DNA from: an uncultured Oscillospiraceae bacterium
GTDB taxonomy: Bacteria > Bacillota > Clostridia > Oscillospirales > Oscillospiraceae
NCBI GenBank assembly: GCA_900758315.1
Contig: CAAERF010000501.1
Location: 1-35,244, forward strand
Length of the DNA stretch: 35,244 nt
Reading direction: 5' to 3'
In this document: positions 28,728 to 34,954 of the stretch, piece after piece
Layout of the letters: the number at the start of each line of letters is the position of its first letter
Numbering within the stretch: the stretch's first letter is position 1
Position numbers and translations under genes: made by a program
The notes under the pieces: model-generated
Told to the model about the DNA's origin: nothing
Database searches by the model: none
The model's input: the letters and a program-made list of their open reading frames with translations, nothing else

Positions 28728-28860
28728 GTGAGTTCATGATACCGACAAGAAAAAGTTGTGCTTGTGCCATATATTATAGTTGTTTTCAAGGTTTTTGCAA
28801 GTAAAAGTTTTGGATTTTTGCGTCTAGTGTTTCCGTTTACAATTCAGCAGCGGCAAAGCA
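28716..28860. other. Predicted element-host junction (att site) at the end of spoIVB
   Basis: Host-like GC-rich sequence ends at about 28730 within the THV codons (ACCCATGTATAG) and AT-rich non-coding DNA follows. The region to 28943 holds no gene besides a terminator. Two similar 15-base direct repeats (13 of 15 identical), starting CAAGAAAAAG at 28746 and CAAGTAAAAG at 28798, could be recombinase sites or chance in AT-rich DNA. The exact core cannot be set without the other end of the element. Confidence 0.6.
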
Positions 28861-28878
28861 GTGCGCTGGAACAATGAT

Positions 28879-28910
28879 GTAAAAAAGAGGCGTCTAATAA
28901 GACGCCTCTT
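28879..28910 (-). terminator. Terminator at the end of the phage late transcript
   Basis: AAGAGGCGTC (28885-28894) and GACGCCTCTT (28901-28910) are perfect arms with loop TAATAA. On the minus strand a run of T follows (plus A from 28881). It sits 33 bases after the endolysin stop and prevents read-through antisense to spoIVB. Confidence 0.9.
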
Positions 28911-28943
28911 AAAATTTAGTTTTTAAATGAATGGATTGCCTCG

Positions 28944-30269
28944 TTAAGTCTTTGCTCGTACCACAGCCAGAACATCGTGCTTCCACTCATAGCCGGAGGT
29001 CACGGTCAGCTTGATATACTGGTTCTTGTCGTTGAGCGTTTGGCCGTTCCTGCCCGTGATCACGGTTGGTTTTCCGCCGTCCAGCATGTAGATGCCGATG
29101 CTGCTGTCATGGACCAGCACGTCGCCGGGCTGGAGCTTGTCCTTGTAATTGGCCAACTTCTGATTGGGATAGCTCACGTCGCAGCCGATCAGCTGATCCG
29201 CGTTGACAATGGACTTCGCACCGGTGCCATAGCCTGCCTTGGTGTGGCTGAGCACCTTGCCGGACTTGAGCAGGCCAACGTCCTGGAGCACCCAGCTGAC
29301 GAAATGGGCACAGCTGGAGCCGGGCTTGTCCAACTTCTTTGTGGCCGCAAAGGTGAACTTGGCCGTGTAGCCGTCGCCCTTGTAGTGCCACTTGTTCTTG
29401 ACCATGTAGGACGCGATCTCCTTTGCCCGGGTGACAACGGCGTCCTGGATCAGCCTTGTCTGAGTCTTCGGTCCCACGATGCCATCCACGGTCAGACCCG
29501 CCTTGTACTGGTAGGCCCGGACCGCACTGTCTGTCTTGTAGCCCCAGATGCCGTCAGCGGTCAGAATCCAGCCGCAGATAGTCAGGCGCTGTTGGAGCAG
29601 CTTGACTGCCTCGCCCCGGTCGCCCTTGCGCAGGAGTGTGACAGCGGTTCCGCCGGTCACGGTGCCGGGATTCTGGTAGGCCACGTTGACGTCCACCGCA
29701 CCGGAGATGCCGGAGACCTTGCCAACGCTGGAATACTGCCAGCCCCAGAGCGTATGCTTGCTCTTGACCACCGGCTTGGACTGCTGCTTTCCGTTGTTGG
29801 TGCCGTACTTCGCAATCCAGAACGGCAGGTCCAGCTTGTCCACATCCAGCACGCTGTTGTACCAGCTCTGGTTGCAGTAGATGCCCACCTGGTATCCAGC
29901 GGCCTCCAGCACCTTGCGCTCTGCGGCAATGACAGCGTTCAGGGCCGACTTTCCGATATTGCGGATACTGGAATCCTCCATGTCCAGCCAGACGCCACAG
30001 GTGATTTTCTTGCCTTTCAGAACGGACACAACGGCCTTTGCCTCGGTGGTCGCTTCCGCCGGGGTTTTCGCATATACGTAGCGGTACACACCAACCGGGA
30101 TATTCTGTGCGGTGCAGCCCTTGTAGTTCTGTTCAAACGCACTTTCTACAGTGTTATTTTTCTGCGTCGCTTTCAGAATGGCGAACTTGACGCCGGCGTT
30201 TTTGACCTTCGCCCAGTCAATGGTTCCCTGCCACGCGGCACAGTCGATGCCGAAATATGTATTTGCCAT
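28944..30269 (-). CDS. Modular phage endolysin: GH25 lysozyme, peptidoglycan-binding and NlpC/CHAP-like domains
   Basis: A 441-residue lysin for host lysis, without a signal peptide, so probably released by the nearby holin. Residues 1-200 are a GH25 muramidase (GIDCAAWQGTIDW with Asp9; WLDMEDSS with Asp96 and Glu98). Residues 212-275 are a PG_binding_1 domain (LRKGDRGEAVKLLQQRL to VDGIVGPKTQTRL). Residues 280-441 look like a cysteine peptidase/amidase: SSCAHFVSWVLQDVGLL (Cys320) and LQPGDVLVHDSSIGIYM. The His normally directly before V/IGIY is Ser here, with His388 two residues earlier. An ORF extension to 30419 crosses two terminators; the ATG at 30269 with GGAGG upstream is the real start. 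It lies two genes away from the holin. Confidence 0.9.
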   Translation of the reverse strand: MANTYFGIDCAAWQGTIDWAKVKNAGVKFAILKATQKNNTVESAFEQNYKGCTAQNIPVGVYRYVYAKTPAEATTEAKAVVSVLKGKKITCGVWLDMEDSSIRNIGKSALNAVIAAERKVLEAAGYQVGIYCNQSWYNSVLDVDKLDLPFWIAKYGTNNGKQQSKPVVKSKHTLWGWQYSSVGKVSGISGAVDVNVAYQNPGTVTGGTAVTLLRKGDRGEAVKLLQQRLTICGWILTADGIWGYKTDSAVRAYQYKAGLTVDGIVGPKTQTRLIQDAVVTRAKEIASYMVKNKWHYKGDGYTAKFTFAATKKLDKPGSSCAHFVSWVLQDVGLLKSGKVLSHTKAGYGTGAKSIVNADQLIGCDVSYPNQKLANYKDKLQPGDVLVHDSSIGIYMLDGGKPTVITGRNGQTLNDKNQYIKLTVTSGYEWKHDVLAVVRAKT

Positions 30270-30294
30270 TATTAAACCTCCTTGTCGTGTAATG

Positions 30295-30322
30295 AAAAAG
30301 CCAGCCCAATGGCTGGCTTTTT
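30295..30322. terminator. Bidirectional terminator hairpin just before the endolysin gene
   Basis: AAAAAGCCAGCC (30295-30306), loop CAAT, then GGCTGGCTTTTT (30311-30322). It can work on both strands. On the minus strand it stands between the nuclease cassette and the endolysin ribosome site, which is only some 20 bases away. Confidence 0.85.
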
Positions 30323-30355
30323 GCGGTGCACCCAGTATTTCTGGTGCTGATATAT

Positions 30356-30392
30356 AAAAAACGCCGCCCGTTGCCCTAATTTGGCGGCGTTT
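30356..30392 (-). terminator. Terminator of the DUF4365 cassette
   Basis: ACGCCGCC (30361-30368) and GGCGGCGT (30383-30390), extended by A-T pairs, with a T-run on the minus strand (plus A at 30356-30360). It ends eight bases after the stop codon of the 379-residue partner gene. Confidence 0.88.
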
Positions 30393-30399
30393 CAGAAAA

Positions 30400-31539
30400 C
30401 TATAGTACTTTAAATTCATTTACTTCTGTGAAGAACCAACGCTTTCCACTTTTGTCAATTGTTCCACTAACACGCACCTCATTATCATCACGGTATGCAT
30501 TGCAAGCTAGCATATGATTACCGGGCGAAAGATGAAGTGTAATAGAGCGCATTCTCCCATCAACTTTTGTCAAAAGCCGTACAGTATTCTCTCCCTCATC
30601 CCCATCATTTGATGTAGATTTAGAGAGCATTTTTATGGTGCCCTCCAACGTTACATCCTCAACTAATGTGCAATCTTTGTATCTTTTGGAGATTTCATCA
30701 ATGAATAAGAAATGAGTATTTTCAAGAGTGTAGACTGTTGGCGGCTCAACTGCCTGTGTAAGCGCCTCTGCATAATAGACAGATGTTTCAATAGTAACTT
30801 CATCTGCCGTTTCTGGCTTTAGTTTTGCAAGTGCGTCACACATATTTGCGGTTATTCCATCTTTATAGGCATCCTCAATTAAGTCTCCAACTTTAACTTG
30901 CATACTAGCAACTTTATCAATCTGAGTGATGGCCTTTCCTATGCGTTTAATTATTTTATGTTCAGGTGGCTCCTCTGGAGGAACTGGTGCATCAATAAGA
31001 TATAGTTGCTCATCTTCTTCATCTGCGACTTGAACATCAATATTAATAACGAAACTTCCGATTTGCGTTTGGCCGAACTGAAACTTTTTAAGCGCCTTTT
31101 TGGCACTATTACAAGTCTTGGCGCAAACTGGCTTTGCGTTTTCTTCTGCACATGCAGCGTAGAGTACCAACTCTTTCAATCCATCTAAACAGCGTGCAGC
31201 ATACTCAAGAGGAATTTTTCCATTTTTGCTTTCCTCTGTTATAATGCGAAATTGCAAACGATCTGTATATGTGCTTTTTAGAGAATCAATGATCTCTTGT
31301 TCTGATTTTTCATTTATTACCGATAAGGTTTGAATCAAACTATATACCTGTGGATAAAAATCAGTAACTGTTTCACTTGCAGGAACAGCAACGGTGAACT
31401 CTGGGTCTGCTCTATTCTTAAAAACCCACATTCTTGGATTTCTGAAAGTGTCATCTCTAGTCCAACCAGTAAACAAAAGATACTTTTCTATGGATGCGGA
31501 GGTTATGCCACTAAGATTCTTTATCAAGTAATAATTCAT
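30400..31539 (-). CDS. Unknown 379-residue partner of the DUF4365 protein
   Basis: I do not recognise a named family. The N-terminal half is helical with YLLFTGW (20-26), an EFTVAVPAS strand, GKIPLEYAARCLDGLKELVLYAA (108-129) and FGQTQIGSF (155-163). This order (YL-GW, VP, IPL, GQT--GSF) resembles a conserved hypothetical family I associate with accessory loci, but the link is weak. Four cysteines fall within 117-143. The C-terminal third (about 290-379) is beta-rich, ending VRVSGTIDKSGKRWFFTEVNEF, possibly an OB-like fold. There is no signal peptide or membrane segment. Its ATG overlaps the stop of the nuclease gene (ATGA at 31536-31539), with AAAGGAGG upstream. AT content is far above the neighbouring lysis genes, which suggests separate acquisition. 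Confidence 0.85.
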   Translation of the reverse strand: MNYYLIKNLSGITSASIEKYLLFTGWTRDDTFRNPRMWVFKNRADPEFTVAVPASETVTDFYPQVYSLIQTLSVINEKSEQEIIDSLKSTYTDRLQFRIITEESKNGKIPLEYAARCLDGLKELVLYAACAEENAKPVCAKTCNSAKKALKKFQFGQTQIGSFVINIDVQVADEEDEQLYLIDAPVPPEEPPEHKIIKRIGKAITQIDKVASMQVKVGDLIEDAYKDGITANMCDALAKLKPETADEVTIETSVYYAEALTQAVEPPTVYTLENTHFLFIDEISKRYKDCTLVEDVTLEGTIKMLSKSTSNDGDEGENTVRLLTKVDGRMRSITLHLSPGNHMLACNAYRDDNEVRVSGTIDKSGKRWFFTEVNEFKVL

Positions 31540-32045
31540 AGCTTTTCGCCTCCTTTCACTTTTTCCATAAGGTCAATCAAGGCAGCGGGTGAGAATACCT
31601 GACAATCAGGAATAGAAATTCTCTTTGTTACCTGATTTGTGGTTGGCGTTTGACCTTCTAAGGAGCACCACCACGCACATTTTTTCATAACAAGTTGCTC
31701 TGTAGTAACTTCGAGCCATTCGTCACTATTTTCGGGGAGAGCAAGTAATATTAAAATATTAGGCAACATGGAGCTTTCTGCAACTAAGTCGTTGTAGTTT
31801 TTGCTTTCAAGATCATACACCACACGGCCATCCTCAAAAGTCACATTGCAGGAACTTTTAAGCTGAAAGTTTATACCAAAACAACTGTCAACATACCGTC
31901 CGTTACGGTTAATAACATCCTTTATTGTGCCATCAATACCATAATCAAATTCAGTTTTGCCAAAGTTAAATCCAGCTTTAGCGACAACAGCCCGGACATA
32001 TGCTTGGCTAAGTGCTTCTTTTTGATGCTGAACGGTTATCGGCAT
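31536..32045 (-). CDS. DUF4365-type protein, predicted PD-(D/E)xK nuclease fold
   Basis: A 169-residue protein. The motif order HQKEALSQAYVRAVVAKAGF, FDYGIDGTIKDV (Asp38), then FGINFQLKSS (Gln61, Lys63) and VVYDLESKNYNDL matches the DUF4365 pattern. There a PD-(D/E)xK nuclease core uses QxK in place of (D/E)xK, as in Mrr-like enzymes. Cleavage activity is predicted from fold family only. DUF4365 domains recur in restriction, toxin and anti-phage loci. It is the first gene of a two-gene unit with its own promoter (32085-32113). The ATG at 32045 follows TGGAGGGTG. It sits in a phage lysis module but has no lysis-like features. Confidence 0.82.
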   Translation of the reverse strand: MPITVQHQKEALSQAYVRAVVAKAGFNFGKTEFDYGIDGTIKDVINRNGRYVDSCFGINFQLKSSCNVTFEDGRVVYDLESKNYNDLVAESSMLPNILILLALPENSDEWLEVTTEQLVMKKCAWWCSLEGQTPTTNQVTKRISIPDCQVFSPAALIDLMEKVKGGEKL

Positions 32046-32084
32046 ATGCTACACCCTCCAATCGATATGTGATATATGTAAGAT

Positions 32085-32113
32085 ATAATATCGCATTGGT
32101 GGAGTAGTTGCAA
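32085..32113 (-). promoter_or_regulatory. Predicted sigma-A promoter of the DUF4365 cassette
   Basis: On the minus strand TTGCAA (plus 32108-32113) and TATTAT (plus 32085-32090), spacer 17, giving a leader of about 33 bases. This would let the cassette be expressed in the lysogen while late phage genes are silent. The rest of 32114-32237 is AT-rich with no gene. Confidence 0.7.
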
Positions 32114-32237
32114 TACTTCATTTGGATAATATAACAGATATATCCAGTCTGGCTGTGCAATTTTCAATTTAAGGTTTTATATTCAAACCTCTATTTTAAG
32201 AGGACATCAAAAAGTTAAATGCCCATATTAAAACATG

Positions 32238-32270
32238 AGCCGGGACTGAGAATAACCTCAGCCCGGCTTT
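32238..32270 (-). terminator. Terminator after the holin gene
   Basis: AGCCGGGACTGAG (32238-32250) and CTCAGCCCGGCT (32257-32268) pair with one bulged base. On the minus strand a short T-rich run follows. It separates the holin transcript from the inserted cassette. Confidence 0.75.
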
Positions 32271-32278
32271 GTCGTAGT

Positions 32279-32473
32279 TTATTCCTGTACCTCCGGCAAA
32301 CCTGCCACGCTGGTCAGCAGGGACAGCACGCCAGCCAGTACAGACGCGCTGGCCACAGCCAGCCAATTTACATCAGACAGCAGCGCGCTGGTGCCGATGG
32401 TCGCGATCGCGGTTTGGGCCACCGTCTTAATGGCTCTCATGCCAGCCGCCTTCCACCACTGTTTCGTAAACAT
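32279..32473 (-). CDS. Phage holin (r1t-like)
   Basis: A 64-residue membrane protein: MFTKQWWKAAGMRAIKTVAQTAIATIG, then DVNWLAVASASVLAGVLSLLTSVAGLPE. Two hydrophobic segments follow a short amphipathic start with tryptophans. The AIKTxAQT-to-DVNW pattern is typical of r1t-type holins in Firmicute phages. It would form the membrane lesion that releases the endolysin. It starts just after the stop of the upstream small membrane protein. A good GAGG site lies in the overlap region. Confidence 0.85.
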   Translation of the reverse strand: MFTKQWWKAAGMRAIKTVAQTAIATIGTSALLSDVNWLAVASASVLAGVLSLLTSVAGLPEVQE

Positions 32474-32475
32474 AT

Positions 32476-32790
32476 TCAGACCTCCTCTTTTCTGGTGGGC
32501 AGCTTCTTCAGCTCATCCACCATCTTGGTAATGGTTCCGTTCCCGCCCAGGGCGTGATAGGCCTCGTAGCTCTCCAGGATGTTCTCCATGGCGTAAACCG
32601 GGACAAAGCCCTTCGCCAGGTAGTGGGAACAGTCCCGGATAATCTCAAGCCGCAGCAGGCACTTCATGCCGTCATTTACGGCCTGGTAGCGGGAAAGGAT
32701 GGTTTTCTGTTTGCGCCATACCGACGCCAGCACGGCGGTCAGTACGGATGCGCAGACCGAGACAACGATCTGCGGAATGTATTCCATCAT
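32476..32790 (-). CDS. Small phage membrane protein upstream of the holin
   Basis: A 104-residue protein with one N-terminal membrane segment (YIPQIVVSVCASVLTAVLASVW) and a basic, helical cytoplasmic part (RKQKTILSRYQAVNDGMKCLLRLEIIRDCSHYL). It is a common gene type before holins in clostridial phages; a lysis-regulation role is inferred from position only. The ATG at 32790 has AGGTGA six bases upstream; a GTG at 32799 would add three residues. It ends two bases before the holin reading frame, so the two are one unit. Confidence 0.75.
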   Translation of the reverse strand: MMEYIPQIVVSVCASVLTAVLASVWRKQKTILSRYQAVNDGMKCLLRLEIIRDCSHYLAKGFVPVYAMENILESYEAYHALGGNGTITKMVDELKKLPTRKEEV

Positions 32791-32827
32791 ACGAATCACC
32801 TATTAAACAGTTTATTTTGCGGCAAAT

Positions 32828-33097
32828 TTAAACGTCTACTGCACCCTCAAATTCCGGAAGCGTTTTCAAATATTCGTAGGCGGACTCAATCGTCATGTTT
32901 TCTACATAATCTTTTTCGTATGTAATTGCTACCGTATAAGGACGATTTTCAGCAGATTCATTTTTTCTACTATCTTCATTAATATAAGACAGCACAGCAA
33001 TAGAGTTATGACTATTAATCGATGATTGAGTATACAAGATTCGATGATAGTTAGTGATAACGCCGTCGTTTTGAACAATTGTTTTTTGAAGTGCCAA
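32828..33097 (-). CDS. Hypothetical small phage protein
   Basis: An 89-residue protein without a recognised domain. It is strand-rich and polar (KTIVQNDGVITNYHRILYTQSSINSHNSIAVLSYINEDSRK), then VAITYEKDYVENMTIESAYEYLKTLPEFEGAVDV. The pattern resembles small proteins next to tail or holin genes in gut Firmicute phages. The start is a TTG at 33097 with AAAGGAGA upstream at a good distance. It belongs to the AT-rich block with the tail protein upstream, 22 bases away. Confidence 0.75.
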   Translation of the reverse strand: MALQKTIVQNDGVITNYHRILYTQSSINSHNSIAVLSYINEDSRKNESAENRPYTVAITYEKDYVENMTIESAYEYLKTLPEFEGAVDV

Positions 33098-33119
33098 TTG
33101 GAAGCTGTCTCCTTTCTTT

Positions 33120-34667
33120 TTACGAGAATGTTATTTTGATACTAGCAGTAATGCCAATAGGACTATTGTTTACTGCATTTGTTGTGTCAGACATTTTTGC
33201 GGTGATACGCACGTAATTTCCAGTTTCGGCTGCTGTCGAATAAGAGGACGGTATTACATAAGTAGAAGAAGATGACCCATGCGTATACGCACTTTCTTGA
33301 CGAAGTATAAGACCACTGCTGCTAGTTACGGTTACTGTCGGAGACCCAATAATAGGTTTAGATAGGGGAATACTGAAACACACATCGGTTTTACTATTCG
33401 TTAGGAATCCTGCTCCGTACCAGCTTACTGTAATAGAGTCACCCTTTTTATAATAGGGGTAGTACCCTGTATCGCCCGCATTTTTTGCCTTAAACCAAAT
33501 ATCGGTTCCATAGATATTTGTTCTACCAATGCCTTCAGAGTATCCGCCATACCCGAGAACTGTGTTGTTACTGGTGCTCATTGTTAATATCTGTATATCA
33601 GTATTTCCGGTATCTTTTGCGTATATAGGTACATCGTTATCCATGACCAGTTTCTGATGGCAATACACTGGAGAATATGCACTAATTCCGGAATCAGCAG
33701 TAAGACTTATCCCGTCGTTCAACGATATAGAACAGCTCGTTCTTTCATCATTTATAGTAGTTTCGTATGAAAGAGATATTGACTCTTTATCTGCGGAAAT
33801 ACAAGCAGAGCTACTTGTTTCGTTGTTAGACCACGAATTATCAATTCCGAGTTCAAAATGTCCACCGCTATAAAGAACGGGCCTATCGAAATCAAACCAG
33901 GGGCTATCAGTCACTAGACGAAAAACACCGGAAGAAGATGTTCCGTCCCCGCTATCGTAATCTACATCCATTGTTACTTCTCTAGCAGTATTTAGACCGA
34001 TAGAATCTTCAGATTTTATCAACAGTCTATGCCAATCTGTATCTGGATCAGAGTTTATGTTTTTCAATGTTGCTGTTCCGTTGCATAAATTAATAACAGA
34101 TTGCGTGCTATTCTTCCCCAAGTAAATAGTATCGGCAGTATAACTGGCTAAAACCGCATCGCCGTTTCTAATGTCGATACTATCTGCGTCAATCAGTACA
34201 TTATTTCCAAGCGTGTCCGCAGTCATATCACCAATCACTAATCCAACATCGCTGAAATTCATGTAATTGGTTGCTACTTTAGCTGCGTCATCTATTCTAG
34301 CATCAGTATCTTCAGGAGCAGGTTTCCAATCGGTATCAAACTGTCCTTGCTGAAGCATAGCCTTGTAAAAATACAGCGCACTATCTCCACCAGGGCAGAT
34401 ATCAATATAAGTAGTTGTAGATTCGTCAACAGTATAGACAAGCTTTTTCCAGTCAGTGGTGATGGTTTCTATGTAGGAATTGCCCAGTATGCGAAACTCT
34501 ACACTTACAGATTCGTCCGCTTTAGCCCACACGGAAAATGTGTATTGACCAGCTATACTGATAACGTCAGCTAAACGATAATTTTCTGAGGAACTGTTTT
34601 TTATTTCCAGCACATCATCTGTACTTCCATCTGGTGTAGTTGTATTTACAACGTTAAACTCTGCCAT
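33120..34667 (-). CDS. Phage tail or receptor-binding protein with N-terminal carbohydrate-binding-like domain
   Basis: A 515-residue structural protein rich in Ser, Thr, Asp and Asn. Residues 15-115 resemble a CBM-like beta sandwich (YTFSVWAKADESVSVEFRI, WKKLVYTVDE), ending in FDTDWKPAPEDTD, a junction often seen in tail-tip proteins. The centre is repetitive and beta-rich (MTADTLGNNVLIDADSIDIRNGDAVLASYTADTIYLG), as in trimeric fibres. The C-terminal 100 residues hold serine-rich strands. Host-surface binding is the likely role. The ATG at 34667 follows AAAGGAGGTAC. AT-rich compared with the adjoining fibre gene and lysis genes. Confidence 0.8.
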   Translation of the reverse strand: MAEFNVVNTTTPDGSTDDVLEIKNSSSENYRLADVISIAGQYTFSVWAKADESVSVEFRILGNSYIETITTDWKKLVYTVDESTTTYIDICPGGDSALYFYKAMLQQGQFDTDWKPAPEDTDARIDDAAKVATNYMNFSDVGLVIGDMTADTLGNNVLIDADSIDIRNGDAVLASYTADTIYLGKNSTQSVINLCNGTATLKNINSDPDTDWHRLLIKSEDSIGLNTAREVTMDVDYDSGDGTSSSGVFRLVTDSPWFDFDRPVLYSGGHFELGIDNSWSNNETSSSACISADKESISLSYETTINDERTSCSISLNDGISLTADSGISAYSPVYCHQKLVMDNDVPIYAKDTGNTDIQILTMSTSNNTVLGYGGYSEGIGRTNIYGTDIWFKAKNAGDTGYYPYYKKGDSITVSWYGAGFLTNSKTDVCFSIPLSKPIIGSPTVTVTSSSGLILRQESAYTHGSSSSTYVIPSSYSTAAETGNYVRITAKMSDTTNAVNNSPIGITASIKITFS

Positions 34668-34759
34668 TAGTACCTCCTTTCGCGTCCAGAATGTATAACC
34701 ACCATTTTATTACAATCGATTACATCGCAAAGCTCCTTATTAAAAGTCGGAGTATTGTC

Positions 34760-34936
34760 TTAGTTCTGCTTAATATATTTGCTGAAATCGATATTGAGGC
34801 TACTCACAGCGCCTTTCCCAGCTTCGTTACATGCATCTAGTGCTTTGTAGTATCCAGTACCTACAGATTTGCTGAAGCTGAACAGCATTGCAAGCATCGT
34901 GCCTGTTGCCATAATTCTTTTAAATTTCTTTTTCAT
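34760..34936 (-). CDS. 58-residue putative secreted peptide in the tail region
   Basis: A short gene with an excellent GGAGG site seven bases before the ATG. The product starts MKKKFKRIMATGTMLAMLFSFSKS, a basic then hydrophobic stretch like a signal peptide or single membrane anchor. About 34 polar residues follow, with one cysteine (Cys36) and the C-terminus DFSKYIKQN. No family is recognised. It lies between two tail genes on the same strand. Ideas include a secreted signalling or exclusion peptide, or a small membrane protein of phage lysis; none is supported beyond its features. 34668-34759 has no further gene. Confidence 0.7.
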   Translation of the reverse strand: MKKKFKRIMATGTMLAMLFSFSKSVGTGYYKALDACNEAGKGAVSSLNIDFSKYIKQN

Positions 34937-34954
34937 ACTAAACCTCCATTTTTA

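Noticed and set aside
28746..28812. Direct repeats near the junction as certain recombinase arm sites
   Set aside because: They match at 13 of 15 positions, but the region is A/T-rich and such matches can arise by chance. They are mentioned only as a weak hint in the junction entry.
34760..34936. Arbitrium (AimP) signalling peptide
   Set aside because: It has a signal-like start, but there is no AimR-like receptor gene next to it, and it sits among late tail genes on the wrong side for a lysogeny switch.
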